From NCBI GenBank assembly GCA_015698045.1, contig BLAL01000215.1:558001-622000 (forward strand): a DNA stretch of 64,000 nucleotides. The letters are read 5' to 3'. Below, in pieces: positions 50,960-64,000 of the stretch. This DNA comes from Rhizophagus clarus (taxonomy: Eukaryota; Glomeromycota; Glomeromycetes; Glomerales; Glomeraceae). Positions within the stretch are counted from its first letter, which is position 1; every line of letters starts with the position of its first letter. Under the pieces are notes generated by a model that was not told where the DNA came from, did not search any database, and saw only the letters and a list, made by a program, of their open reading frames with translations. The position numbers were made by a program, and so were the translations under genes.

Positions 50960-53900
50960 GTAAAATGCAATAAAAATCTTATTTTGATAATAAACAATCC
51001 ACCATTCCAACTATAGTAAGCTTTTGTCGGAAATGCACTCCGAATCTCCGATACTTCAGCAACAGTCGATCTTTTTTCCAAATCAATCACGTGTTTATTG
51101 GGCGGCATTATGACGTTATGCTCTAACAATGGATTATTCGACCGACGTTAAGAAATCAACCGCGTGACAAATTATATGTGACAAATAGTAATTTTGTACA
51201 AAGCATTCGTTCAGAATACTTGAAAAAATGGAGGATGTGACACGTGTGACAAATTACCTACATTAAATGGAATTACATACGTCATAAAGTCTGCACGCTG
51301 CATTTCATTTGTTTTTTAAATTACGATATTCTGCTTTATATTGAAATTATTAATTCAAAAATTTCATTAATACAAAAATGAAATCATAATGATGAAAATT
51401 AAAGATGATAAAAATTCATTATAATAATAGATTACGAATTACGGAAGTTTGCGCATACTATGATATTTTCTTTATTTTTTTTTTTTTTTAATAATCACCA
51501 GTTCGACATATAAAGATGACAAATAGGATTTCCTCCTATAATAACTCCCAACTCTAATCTAACCTCATAAATATTAGCTAATGGTTGTTAAACCTATCTT
51601 ATTGAACCGAAATTTCTTTTTATGAGGCTTCGAACAATATTTTACTCATCCAATAACAATATGTAACATAATGCCTTCTCGCGTTCGCGTCAATAATCAT
51701 AGTTTGATTAATTTGTGCAACAAATGGACCATCAAAATATCGATCAATTTGGTAAAAATGAATGAAAAAAAAGCAAAGTCTCTTAACAGGGGGTTCTTTG
51801 TACCTGATGTGCTTACCCGTACGCACTTGATATACATGATTGGACTAAAAAAATTCTAAAATTCTCCTATTCGCAAGCATTAATATTAGAAGATGATCGA
51901 CGCATTACATCATATATCTATTTTTATTGTTCAAAACTCTAAAAATAAACCCAACAATATTAACTTGTGTTCAGGGATTAAAAACGAATAGAAATTAATT
52001 TTAATTGAGAAAATATTTGCAACAACTGGTAACTGATAAATTCTATAATCACGTGACTAAGGAGCCAAGACTTGCGCCAAGCTAAATTATAAAATATTTT
52101 CAGTGATACAAGTGACCTTTACTTAATATAGTTTAACTTAAATATTACATCATACATTACCGATTCGCGAAAGTTTATTATGTCAATGAAAATTCTATAA
52201 TAATAAAAAAAAATTTCTCATATAATTAAATAATTTATCTTATGATTATAATATGCTTATTAATTAAAAGGTACGCGTAATATATTCAAACCGTAGTAGT
52301 GTTATGAAGTTATGAGCTAATTGTTATTTTTATTTATTATTCGGAGGATTATTACCGCCCCATAATAATGTGCATGCATTTTACTAAAGAACAATTATGT
52401 ATACATCGGCAAATCCGGGTTAACCAAATTTCTTTTTTAAGTTTTCCACGGATTTTCCGCCAAAATAATAATAAAATAATAAAAAAAAAATCAATAATAA
52501 AATACTATTAATAATAATAATAAATAATAATAATAATAATAAAAAAAAAACAAAAAAAAAAAAAAATAAATAAATAAATAAAATGCTATATTCTGAATGG
52601 ATCGACAACTAATAATTATGTAAAACTAGGTACTGTAATATAATTCTCTTCTTTGCAGTACATACATAATACATTGTTCAGACGCAAGTAATATAAAATA
52701 TATTTACCCATTGCTCAATAGATTTCTCTATTTAGATATAAAATAGTGTTTCAAACACAAAGGAGAAAGTCATTTAAACAAACGTTTCTAATAAAGAATT
52801 CCTGATAAGATGATAGGATGATAAAAGAAGTTAGCCAATTTTCCACTTTTGATCTAATATTTTTAGAAATGGACAAATAGCATCGCGTTATTTTGATCAT
52901 TAATTTAGCACGCCACTTTCAATATATTCGGCAAAAGATCAGATTATTTTTTTTTTTTTTTTTTTTTTATCTATAATAAACAATATATTTATATGATTAT
53001 ATATTTTATTTACATTCTTTTATAACAAGAGAAAATCAGAAAGAAATTCTCTTATCTTATTAAATTAACGTTTCATATATGTTAAAAAAGTTCATTATTA
53101 TCCTTAAAAATCAGTAAAATAAATACGTATTTTGATTTATTATTTTATCTGATCTGAATTATTGTAGCCCACGTAATCAAATCAAAAGTATGCATCTATG
53201 GAGCAATGATAATGTTCGGCTATCAGTCACATTTAGGAATTTTACGCCCAATAATTTCATATGTAATTAACTGTCTGGGAAAGATATCAATTATATGGGA
53301 AGAAAGAAAATAATTTATATGATATCATGGTACATTTAAATCATAGGTTCTTTGTTTTTATGATTTAAATGCTCCCATAGTACAATAATAAATTAATCAT
53401 CTTATATTGTCAGTCACGAGAAATTTATTCACACGAATAAGGCTTTAAATAGATTTATATAATGTCCAGTAAACGCCAATTGCCCGACTTTTGTCACGTG
53501 ACATGACTGACATGTGATCTCACCGCAGAAAATGCAACTGTCACAACCTGCAGGAAATTAGTTTATATTTAGTTAGCGTCAAAAAATAACTCTTTAAAAA
53601 TTTTGATAGAAAAAATAAAGAAAAAAGAATTATAGAAAAACAATAATTTTGAATAATCGAACCACTAATAAATCGAATATTGAATATGAATCGGAAATTT
53701 CCAATTAATTATTAGTACAACTATTTTATTATTATTATTATTAATATTATTATTATTCCTAAATATTTGTTAACAAATACTTTACCTTTCTTTTTATACT
53801 CACATATATTTACGCATAATGATGTATTTTATTATGTCAAGGCATCAAGTAATGATTTTCACGCGTTACCAACGCGAAAATATTATTAAGAAAAAAAAGA

Positions 53901-56900
53901 TATCTTAATCAATTATTTTATTTTATTCCCTTTTTTTAATAAACATTATGCATATAAATGATTAATTTGTCTCTCCCTAAATAGTTTTACATTTATTTTA
54001 CTTTTTTTTCTTCTTCTTGTGGCCAAAAACAGATCACCGCCCACTTAATTAATTATTAATTCGGCCGAATCATTTGATTATTATTTCATTAAGTTTCATT
54101 GTCTAGTTACCTAATAAAGTAATTTTAATATCTTCTTTGAACAAAGAACAAAAATTTTCGATCGTTTTCGAAAAATTGTGAATTTAATATAAAACATTAA
54201 CGAAATTAATTAAAAAAAAATCACTCGGCAATTCGTTCGGGAAACTCCGTTGTTTGTTTATGCTCCGATAGAAAATTTTTTGTTTCAGAAAGATTATTAA
54301 ATGCATTAATGAAATTCCATCTTTTGCCGTTCATATTAAGTTATTTTTTCCGATGTTTGTTTTTTTTTTATTTTTTATAATAATCAGTAACAGAAATTGA
54401 TCAGCTGATACACAAAAAAAATTACCGAAGTAAATATTTTGTAGTCACTTCGAATTTCGATAAATAAATTATCGAGGTCTGCCCATATGGAATTATGATT
54501 GGACATAATTCAATACACCGGGATCGGATTAAATTGAGTAAGGTTATAATAATTGGTGTTCCCATAAGAACATTTTCTTTCGTTCTTCCCCAATTAGGAT
54601 TGTTTCATTTGGTTATACACAAATACAAATATAGCACATTCTAACCTTCGTAAGCATATGACGTAATGATGCAACCGCCCACTTAGAAATTGAATTACTT
54701 AGATTACGCTATCAATTTTCAATTGGAGAAATGCAATATCCGATCAATTCCCTTTTATATTAATTTATGTAACGAAATTGGCAAAAAAAAAAAAAATCAA
54801 CAATGAATAAATGAACTAACCAAACTAGATTTTAAAATAATGATTATCTCGCCAAGAATTAAGCCTTTTTTACAAATAAATCTGAGGTGAATTTACAATA
54901 AATTTTACGAAAACAGAAAATAACAATAAAAATATATATTTGTACAGTATTTATATAATCATACAGTATATATATCTGATATATATATATATTCTACGCA
55001 TATCAATAATATCAATAATGAATTCGTAAGATAATGCCATCATCATTACTTCATACAGTGACTAATGAAACAAGTTTGATTGAAAGAAAAAAATAAATTT
55101 CTTCAGCCTTTGTATCAAAAAACATTTTAAATAAAGGTCCATATGTGTTTTTACATACCATTTGCATGTGCATATAATTGTGTTTACTTAACACCGCATG
55201 GATTTTTGTGAATGGACAGCTATTTAGACCATTTAAACTTGAATCTAGACGAAAGCTAGAAACACAATGACTCATTTTTTTCTTCCAAAGTTCCCGCCCA
55301 TCTTCGATAACAATGTGTGGACTCCAAACAATGATGTATTTAAAAAAAAAATCGTACTTTTGCATTATTTATATTCACATGAAATGAATGAATACAATGA
55401 TTGTTTGTTTGCTTTACGTAACATATGATAATGCATCTATTTGTTCATGATTTTCGCGATTCTAGAAATGTTTTGATTTTTCTAGTAAATTCTTTACGTC
55501 ATATTTTTTAAAAAGAAAAAATAGTTCATTTAACACAAAGAAAATCGTTTTTTGCAAATTTGGGTATAATCGAGTATTAGATGGATCCTTGTAATAATTA
55601 ACTGAATAATTAATGTATAAAAAAAAAGATAAAGAAATCTGGTTGTTCGCTTCTTTTACAAAAAAAGAAAAGATGAATAAAATTTCAAACAATCTCACAT
55701 ATAAAATATAAACAATATAAATTTGATTAAAAAATATTTTATACGCATGTATGTGTATATATATATTAATGTTAATGGATTAAATGTACTGTCCTGGCTG
55801 TTTCCAAAAAAAAAAGGACGAATTAATCGATTAAAATAACAAAGAATCCCTTGTGTAACTTTATAGCATTCAGTTACGCAGCATAAGATAACAAAAAAGA
55901 TCGTACGTAATTGCAGAATTTCCTTGTCAATCAATAGAACAAATCATATCAAGAGAAAAAAAAAATGTTACAGTGACACATTTCTGGAAGTTCTTTTAAT
56001 TATCAATCAGAGAAGCCACTTTTTTTTTTTACTTTTTTGTTCCGGTACGTAAAATTTTCTTTCTAACAATACAAAAAATGATTCTCCAATTTGGTCAATG
56101 AAGTCTTTAATAAAGCAAAGCAAATCCGATTCGAAACCCAATAGATTAAATGATGAGTGTGTTACACGAACTCTTTATTTGTTGTAACAATGATTTGCAT
56201 ATGTAATCTGCTTGGACAATATTTCAAGAAATTCTGTGTGATTTATAAATTTGGCAATCATAATTTGTATTACTATTTTATTTTTTTTTTAATTGTATTC
56301 ATAAACGTAATGGTAATATTTTATTTTTCAATATGCGTAATGAAATAATTGGTCTAACAATGTTTTAATATTTAATATGTTTGATGAAAACGGCGGAAAA
56401 CTTTTTGAGAAAAAAAACAAAAAAATTGCGTTTACTGGTTCCTATTTAGTAAAAATTCACGTAATTGTTTATAAGGATGGCATTTCTCCTCAGAACCCTT
56501 ACTTCAGTCTTAACTTATATTAATTATATCAATAACGATTACTGGCCTTTCATTGTTTTATTGTTTTACGACAAAAAAGAAATGAGCGTGTGTTACAAAA
56601 TTTTCAGCCGCATATGTTGCATAAAAATAGAAAGTTTAAGCAGAAAAAAAAGGGTTTAAAATGAACAAAGTTACAAATTAAAAATACTGGCCACTTCGGA
56701 GGGAGTTCAATGGTTTTTAAAGTAATTTATTCCGATTGATCTAAATTTGGATAGTCACTGATTATAAATAGGAAATTTGCGAGAAAATCAGGAGACGTTG
56801 TATTATCATTATTTATAGTAAAGAATTACCAGAAAAATGTAATATTTATTACGTATCTAATACACCTTATTATGAAATCACGCCCGCTAAAAATAAACAT

Positions 56901-57780
56901 GAATTCATTTCATGAATCGTTCCTCTATTACCCGGTATTATTGCATATGCATACACGTTTGAATAATGCGTGTATAATGTATGCATTTATATAAATATAT
57001 TTTTTAATGCTTTATGACAGTATTTTAAGCATCTCATTGGTTTCTTGGCTGCTTTAAAAGCATTTAAAAGCAGTTGTTAAACTTATTCACCTTCCGTGAT
57101 GACGTTTATAAATATCTTACCTTTAAAGGGCAAAAAGAATCAGCTGTGGTCAAATATGTTACTCCAATATCAAACTTTTTAAATAGTTATTGCACATATT
57201 AGGTAATAATTGACACTTATGATCGCTACTTTATAAAGCACTTATCACTGGACACAATAAAATTAAATAATATTTCTATTGCAAATATATGAAACATATT
57301 TAATGTAGAATAATAAATATTAGTGGGTATGTGGTCTATAGTCTATGATGAAATAATATATATAAAATAAAATAAAAACATGTAACACATTATTGTTTAC
57401 ATATAATTAATAATCCAAAATATATTTTTCCCGCCATTTAAATTCCGAATAAATTGTGCAATGGTGTAGTACATCATATTACATGAAAAATGATTAATGT
57501 GTATATATTTTTTAAAGTAAAAATTATTATTTTTTTTTTTTTTTTTTTTCTGGGTTTTTTTTTATTCAGATTTGCCAATCTTATTTGTTCTATACAATAA
57601 TGCTTAATCTTAGAATGAATATATGATTGAAAAAAAGTGAAACGAAAAGAAATCTCTAATAATAATTCGTATATTTACATGAGAAATCGTTGATTTATCG
57701 ATTATTTTTTTTTTACAGTAATTTTCGTACTCGGATATAAAAAAAAAATGATGTATGAAAATTATGAAAATCGTAATTAA
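50960..57780. other. Long AT-rich stretch without supported genes
   Basis: Contains (ATT)n microsatellites (52455-52590, 53725-53760), a T run (52945-52970), a (TA)n tract (54960-54995) and scattered open frames under 105 codons that lack supporting features. The least unlikely is a 104-codon minus frame at 55051-55365. Confidence 0.4.
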
Positions 57781-57781
57781 A

Positions 57782-58366
57782 TTAATATGGGGTATATGGA
57801 GTGTAATTCCAATCAGTTATTTCAGTAGTTTCGCAAGTTGTAAACGGGCTTACGGGTGGGGTTAAAGTTATTGGTGTTATTGGTGTTATGGGAGTTATCG
57901 GAGAAATCATCGAATTTTGTAATTGTAATTGATTTTGAATATCGAATCTTTCGAGCAATACAACGTTAATTTGACTAGACAAATTTAAAAGATCCTCCGT
58001 TCCCATACTCGAAAAGTTCGGTGCGATTATCGGTTGAGGTTGTTGTGCAATATTATTATTAACACAATTATTTTTCGTTGTGTTTGTTAATTTCTCTACT
58101 AAGCTTTCTAATTTGCCGATTCGGTCGTTAAGAACATCGATATATTCGTCGTTTTGTTCACATCGTCTACAATAAGTGTTGTTTTGTTTTATCGTTTTTG
58201 GTGTTGTGGTTTTCTTTTTTGGAGCAGGAGGATTTGTTCTTCTAACAGTCATAATATGTGTCCTTCCTGTAACATCTATGTGTCCTTCACTTACAGCGAG
58301 AGCTTTTCGACCTCGTTTTGATTTTACAACAACGGGTTTTTCATCAAAAGAATTTGGTGGGCTCAT
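57782..58366 (-). CDS. Nuclear-type hypothetical protein with AT-hook-like and coiled-coil segments, 194 aa
   Basis: The ATG at 58366 starts MSPPNSFDEKPVVV. A basic KSKRGRK motif (AT-hook core-like RGRK) is followed by a Pro/Lys linker, a CRRC pair, and a heptad segment (YIDVLNDRIGKLESLVEKLT, about residues 75-95) suited to dimerisation. A Gln/Pro region follows, then ISPITPITPITPIT repeats and a Thr/Pro/Tyr tail. The single-exon frame is intact with normal codon use. It could be a DNA-binding or chromatin-associated protein; the family is unknown. A T-rich 3' side and an A/T-run leader flank it. Confidence 0.65.
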   Translation of the reverse strand: MSPPNSFDEKPVVVKSKRGRKALAVSEGHIDVTGRTHIMTVRRTNPPAPKKKTTTPKTIKQNNTYCRRCEQNDEYIDVLNDRIGKLESLVEKLTNTTKNNCVNNNIAQQPQPIIAPNFSSMGTEDLLNLSSQINVVLLERFDIQNQLQLQNSMISPITPITPITPITLTPPVSPFTTCETTEITDWNYTPYTPY

Positions 58367-58879
58367 TTTTACTAAATTTCGTTTGTAAAAAAAAAAAAAA
58401 ATTCGTTTCTTTCTTTAATTTTTTTTTTGTAAAAAAAAGTTCGTTTCTCTTTTTTTTTTTTGTAAAAAAAAATGAAGGAGATGTTGGTGGTAAAGTTGAC
58501 ATTAACCCTCTGACTTATATAGAGAAAATGGGTTACACAATTCATTCAGATTATTTATGTTGTATTTTATTGTAAACAATTAAGTCCTTAATTTAATAAC
58601 TGAAAATTGGAAAAACAAAATCATATGTATTGTTATTTTTTTTTTAGCAATATAAAACGTTTCTAATTTTAAATGAGAAAAGAATTTTCATTGTTGAATT
58701 AAACGAAGGAAATAGGAAATCAATTGATTATTTAAATTTTATACAGCAGTTCATAATTACTTTATTTTTAGATCTTTTTTGGTAAAATGTAAGAATTTTC
58801 TTCTTTGCTTAAACTTTTCAACAATTTGTTTCCTTTTATTGTCTCAATAGTAAAATAGTAAATAAATTATTAATTATTA

Positions 58880-60010
58880 TTATTATTATTATTATTATTT
58901 TTTTTTTTTTTTTTTTTTTGAATTCATCCTATATAGAGATTTTCTTTTAAAGTTGAATTACTATTGTATGTATATATTACGCATATAATTTAATGTACTC
59001 ATTTATATGTTCTTAAAAAAAAAAAAAAAAAAAAAAAAAATTTATTTATTTATTTATTTATTTACTTGACTCGATAATATTTTTAGTAAAATTGGTATTT
59101 CATATTCCTTTTTTTTTCGGAAAAAATTTCCGACTTGGCAATATTTCGTCTCTCGAATATTCCTTTTCAAACCACGTTTTTCCTACTTAAATTAAAAATA
59201 CTGGTTTACGTTCCTGCGCTCGGAACTTCGGGTTTCGGACACATATTCGTACCGAAATACCGGATGATACTTATTCTACGAAAATATTAAAAACTCAGTC
59301 CTGTGCTCACAGTTCTATAGCATAACGTATTATCATTTGTTCAATCAATTTTTTCACAGTTCATGTACAGAGTCGGAATTGTTTTTGACAAAGAATATGC
59401 AGCGCAGTAATTATTATTATTATTATTATTATTAATTTTTTTTTTTTTTTTATCTTTTTAATCTAATTATCAACAAAGAAAGTATTTCATAATTATTTTA
59501 ATAATTTTCGTTTTAAATTTGTTTCATTTTTTTTTTATAACAGAAAACATATAAATTCTAAATTTAAAAATCCATCACATGATTATCGCTTGTGACTCGC
59601 ACAAAATAAAAAAGAAAAATCCGTACTAATGACATATCATATGTGAAAAGGTTCTTTGTTGTATTTCTATTAAAACATATATTTAAATATATTTTGAATG
59701 AATTTTGAATATAACTCATGGACCAAACATAAATATGATGAAAATCAACCTGTATATGATATCATAGATATTACAACGACGACAAGTTCATAATTTTCAA
59801 TCAGGAAAGCGTAAACAATTAGTTTTAATTGTGAATGCTATATGTGCAGTACTAACACGTGCGGAATCCTGCATCGTTTTTGTTTTACTTCATATTTTGT
59901 ACTTCATAATGACGAAATTTCCCGCTGGAGGGATTGTTGTTGATAAAGAAGAATGTACATACAGTATCTGATGAAAATCTTTTTTTTTTTTTTTTTTTTT
60001 TTTTTTGTTT
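58880..60010. repeat. Homopolymer and simple-repeat cluster
   Basis: Includes (ATT)n with a T run (58876-58919), an A run of about 25 (59015-59040) followed by (TTTA)n, (ATT)n at 59410-59450 and a T run of about 28 (59979-60006). No gene is supported. Confidence 0.6.
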
Positions 60011-61379
60011 CTCTCGAATAATTAGGGCAGAAACAATGTAGGTGAATTAAGAAGTAATTTGCGCACGGAAAAACATTTATAGAAATTATATTGTGCAACA
60101 ATCGGTGTTATGCAGATCCTTTGTGGCGGTAGGTTTCATGTCCTTTGTTTTATAGGGATTTTCACAATATGATAGCGGTTATTTGCTCTCTTTCGAAGTT
60201 TCAAATCCATTGCAGATAATAGTGACTGAGAACGACTCATTATAAATCACAACCCGATGAATATTGATGGCTTTTATAAGCCTTTGTGGAGTATTATCTT
60301 CGAACGCCGCATTGTTTTTTGTTCTCTCCAATTAAATACAATAATAGCCACGAAAATCCTTTTTTTTTTTAACGAGTTGATATGTATAACACTGTGCCAT
60401 ATAGGAACGAGGCCAAAAAAGTCATCATAAGCATATAAATATTCCGATTGAGTATTACCAGAAATTTTGTGCATAATTATTTACTTAGAGGCGGGCATAA
60501 AAAATCACACGGTAACCTATTTATATAAAAGCATGTTTATTTTTTTTTTTTAAGGAAAATCACCTGAGAAAGTTTGGAGAAAGAATAGGGCTGATTTAAT
60601 AAAAACTAATAAAGATAATTTGTTCTTTAAATTAAAACATAATGTAATATTTATCACCTGAGGAAAAAAAAAAAAAATAAAGTTTTTATTCTAAATTATT
60701 TTACTAAAAATAAAAACAATAGAAAAGAATCGCCGTTGAAAAAAAAAGGTAATAAATTGCCTTACAAAGTTAATTATTACAAAATAAAATAAAAAAAAAA
60801 TAAACATTTTTTAATATTTATTATATATTTACAATATTTATGGGTCTTTAATTGTTTGAAAATTTTTTCTTTTGATTATCTAAATCAAGAAGAAAATTTA
60901 ACACCATAATTATTGAGTGATGTGTTTCTTATCAAAAATTATTAAATAATAATAATTAATAGTATCAGCCGACATACCTGTTAAAGGAAGGTTTCATAAA
61001 AAATTAGTGTGTTTAATAATTATTAATGAATGTTACTAAATAATCATTATTAAAACGAATATGGATTTTCATTAATGAAACTAACAAATAACTTGTGTTT
61101 ACGGATTTTGGATTTCATAAACCATTTTGTAAACAGGAATTAAAATTGTAAAACGTATGCAATTAATCATTAAAATATATTGACTAATCATTTATTGCCA
61201 AATATTTTAAATCCTATGATAGTTTGATCCCAAATGCTGATAAACTTATGATATTTTCATTATAAATTCAAATTCGGTTCTCTGAATACCAAAATAATTT
61301 TAGCTTGTGTAACTTAAGGTCAAGTTTTTCAGCAGGTTATTCTGCGGAATTATCTTGACTTTGTCTATCATGAAAAAAG

Positions 61380-61580
61380 AACATATATATGGGTTCTTCA
61401 TAGAAAAATTTCTTTATGGATCTTTGAGAGTTACATGTTTCTAATTACTTTGTATATAATAAACTTGCTTAAAATATTGTCTCTTATCAAGCAAATCGAA
61501 TATATATATGGGTTCTTCAAAGAAAAATTTCTTTTCTCTGCGGATCATTTAAAGTTACATATTTCCCAATTTCCCCCATG
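61380..61580. repeat. Imperfect tandem duplication, about 115 bp
   Basis: TATATATGGGTTCTTCAWAG and AAAAATTTCTTT then GAGAGTTACAT/AAAGTTACAT recur at about 61385 and 61500. Confidence 0.6.
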
Positions 61581-61788
61581 AAACTCTTTTAAATGTTTCA
61601 AAATCATTATAGAATTCATATATGGAATTTTAATGAGATACTCTCTACTTACACATATAAGTATTTCAAAATTACACCAAATAAAGGTTGTTTATAATGC
61701 CTAAGTTGGTCAACTAATAAGCCCAATAATACGTGTCACATGATCAATTGAGTTATATAATATTCTGCCAAGACCTAACCGTTCTTTT

Positions 61789-61995
61789 TTACAAAACTAT
61801 AAAAGCATTAATATACTTAAAATAATGATTGATAAATTCTAGAATCTCTTTTCTCTTTTCTCCTTTGCTGGGATGATTGTTCGGTTTCTGCGGATAGTAA
61901 CATTGACACAATATGCCCAATCTCGTAATTTTTGTGTGTAGTAAATCAATAACATATTTTAAATCTTTATCCTTTACAATCCTGAATTTACTCAT
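61789..61995 (-). CDS. Possible small protein, 68 aa
   Basis: ATG at 61995; MSKFRIVKDKDLKYVIDLLH and onward, containing CQCYYPQKPNNHPSKGEKRKE. The composition is protein-like and ends TAA, but it is short and isolated, with no recognised family. Confidence 0.3.
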   Translation of the reverse strand: MSKFRIVKDKDLKYVIDLLHTKITRLGILCQCYYPQKPNNHPSKGEKRKEILEFINHYFKYINAFIVL

Positions 61996-62881
61996 TGTTA
62001 AGTTATTGATGCTGCGGAGATGAGGAAAAATCTTATGACATCGTCGCGATCAGAAAAAATGAGGACTAATTTTTAAACAAAGCATTAATCATGTATTTGG
62101 TTTAATTTGGCCGGCACTATGAGGAGCCTGGCACGTGACAAAAACTAAAACTTTTCAACTTGAATAAGATTTAACTAGGTAGATTAGGTTAATGTTAACT
62201 AGCATTATGTTGTTAGGTTAATGTTAGATTAGATTAGTTTAGTTTAAGTTTGGTTTTTGTTAGCATATACACAGCACAGAGATTATACAGAACGCTTTAG
62301 TAGTTTAGTCTTTAGTGCATTTATCAATAATCCGTGTTGGAATCAGTCATTGGCTCATTATCAAATCAGTGTTATAAATTCAACAAATTCTTATAGACGC
62401 AAGCGCATAATATACATCAAAGTCATGCGACGTAAACTTTAAAATGATATGTGTACTTACCGCTTATTCAAAGATACAGTATACGCAAAAAAAAAAAAAA
62501 TATTATATACTCTTTATATACAAAAGTAGAATTATAATAATAATAATAATAAAAAAAAAAAAAAAGAAAAAAAAAATTTTATTTAAAATGTTTTAAATTT
62601 TCATTATATTTACATGTCCTACCCGCTAAGAATGTTTATTTACAATAAATTATACATTTTTCTCCGGTTCTGCTCCTAAATTAATCCGATTATCATATAA
62701 TTTCAATTATTATATCAACCTATTTTGAACTATTAAATAAATGTCTACCCAAATTTTTCTGTACAAAGATAAAAAAAAAAAAAAAAATTAAAATTAAAAT
62801 TATTTATTAGATCATCAAATTATTTAAATTACCTTAAATAAATATCGTATAGATACGAGACGATCTTAACAAATATTTGTA

Positions 62882-62990
62882 TGTACGGGGAAAATTTGCA
62901 CGTACGGAGAAATTCTTGCGCGTATAGGGCAAATTTTGCGCTGTATGCGTTATGTTGTGGAAATGCGCGCGCGCTGCGCCTACAGTGCCG
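62882..62990. repeat. CpG-rich short tandem repeat
   Basis: About three degenerate units of 24-28 bp (GTACGGGGAAAATTTGCAC, GTACGGAGAAATTCTTGCGC, GTATAGGGCAAATTTTGCGC) end in GCGCGCGCTGCGCC, unusual CpG density for this window. Confidence 0.5.
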
Positions 62991-63078
62991 ATCCGATTTA
63001 CGTCACTGCAACTCCAATTACTGAAACTAATTTCAGCCGAATTATGTTATTAATTTAGACCAACCTATATTAATAGAG

Positions 63079-63912
63079 TTTAGAACCGGTTGAAACCGAA
63101 TTTAAAACGGGTGCAACCGGTTTGACCCTTTCAAATCGGTTTTTACAAACCAGTTGAAACCGATTTATGCACCCGGTTTATTAATTATCAATTTACCATA
63201 ATAAGAAATGTGCAAGATGCTGATGAAGTAGTGCTTCATTTGCAACGAAAACAAATCAGATTGAAGGATGACCCATTAAAGAGGCCGTCAGTTAATGAGA
63301 TTACTTTACTAATTTTAGCTCAAACTGTATTTATCCATCCTGCAGCATCAGTACCTAGTACTGTAGTGAGTGTCTGTTCTCTGATGCTGGCAACCACATA
63401 TCTGCTATGCGGACTTGATTATCTCCAGAATTTGTACACAAAAGGTTATCTTAAAGATAATTAGAGATATTCTTGGATATTTTCCTCCATTAAATTTAGT
63501 CTAGTAGCTATATAACTTAGGTTTTTATATAAGTGTTGCTTATTAATAATAAATTAATATTTTTGTTGAGCAAATAACCAGCACTACATTTATTTGGTTA
63601 TTGTCAAAATAATAATTTTATTTATTTATATATAGTATCTTACTAAAAATAAAATAAAATAACTTAGTATGTTTATTATTTTCTTCCATTAATTATATAT
63701 ATATATACATATATATATATTGTAAAATTTGCAAATTTGCTAACCTAGTTTTCAGACATATTAAATAATAAATTTTCACTAATATCAAACCGGTTTGAGC
63801 ACCCGGTTTCACTCGTTTTAAACGCAACCCGGGTTTGTAATATAAATTTGGATTGAACCGAATCATAAAAGAAGGGTGAAACCGGATTTTGAAACCGGAT
63901 GGTGCATCCGGT
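63079..63912. mobile_element. Small element with AACCGG-rich inverted ends
   Basis: AGTTTAGAACCGGTTGAAACCG at the left and the inverse of AGTTTGGAACCGGATG at the right delimit about 830 bp. Each end carries several further AACCGG/CCCGGGT motifs (GTGCAACCGGTTTG, GAGCACCCGGTTTC). A clear duplication is not visible. It carries an ORF. Confidence 0.55.
63187..63464 (+). pseudogene. Coding fragment inside the AACCGG element, no start codon
   Basis: The frame NVQDADEVVLHLQRKQIRLK and onward to a TAA at 63462 is about 85 codons with clearly protein-like composition, including a hydrophobic segment (STVVSVCSLMLATTYLLCGL). It stays open upstream into the inverted repeat without an ATG, so it is either an internal exon captured by the element or a truncated element gene. 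Not recognised. Confidence 0.4.
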
Positions 63913-64000
63913 TCCAAACTTTAATCTATAATTAAATTTTAATTAATCTCTTTTGATACTTTTATTTAGTTTAAAGAAAATGGATTTAACTCTCATAATG

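Noticed and set aside
1-64000. CRISPR arrays, bacterial operons or ribosome-binding sites
   Set aside because: The tandem repeats lack unique spacers of constant length, and introns plus element types show eukaryotic nuclear DNA.
1-64000. tRNA and rRNA genes
   Set aside because: I scanned by eye for a GGTTCRANTCC-type B box with matching cloverleaf arms and found none convincing; a tRNAscan run could overturn this.

Overview
Organism: The window looks like nuclear DNA of an arbuscular mycorrhizal fungus (Glomeromycotina, Rhizophagus-like). It is very AT-rich, has short GT-AG introns (about 70-100 nt), sparse host genes, and many nested DNA transposons of types I associate with that group. 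This assignment is inference; no rRNA marker is present. Layout 1-24.1 kb: one nested stack of DNA transposons. The oldest layer is a roughly 4.4 kb transposon (1547-24088; inverted ends starting GGCGAYACAAAG; TTA duplication) whose single transposase gene runs on the minus strand and carries eleven in-frame stops. It has been split twice. A 2,989 bp CACTA-like non-autonomous element (2402-5390, CGT duplication) interrupts its C-terminal part. A 15,135 bp Polinton/Maverick-like element (5632-20766, TGGTT duplication, 1,309 bp inverted repeats) interrupts its middle. The reading frame runs codon-for-codon across both insertion points. The Polinton-like element is the most remarkable object. It has a protein-primed-type family B DNA polymerase and a DDE integrase, as expected, but I see no double-jelly-roll capsid, packaging ATPase or adenain-type protease. 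Instead it carries a retroelement-style Gag (coiled coil, CCHC knuckle), a retropepsin-like protease in the -1 frame, and a zinc-finger extension again in the -1 frame. Each junction has a canonical slippery heptamer. It also carries an F-box/LRR gene and several small unknown genes. In-frame stops in pol, gag and pro suggest that this copy is decaying. 24.1-31.9 kb: gene-poor, with a three-level nest of small DNA elements (24827-28043, 26523-27954, 27028-27609), a large AT minisatellite and fossil gene fragments (an Hsp70 piece). 31.9-42.4 kb: host genes. There is a 186-aa hypothetical protein, a three-exon Uma2-type nuclease fused to a C2H2 finger (minus), a nine-exon, 870-residue VIT-vWA protein, and a two-exon 75-aa membrane protein. 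The VIT-vWA protein contains, near its C-terminus, a 28-residue stretch matching the histone H3 tail (25/28). 42.4-64 kb: mostly noncoding AT-rich DNA with MITE-like foldbacks, microsatellites, one convincing gene (57782-58366, minus) and a few weak ORFs. The two strongest leads are the capsid-swapped Polinton-like element with a two-frameshift Gag-Pro-zinc-finger cassette, and the embedded histone H3 tail mimic.
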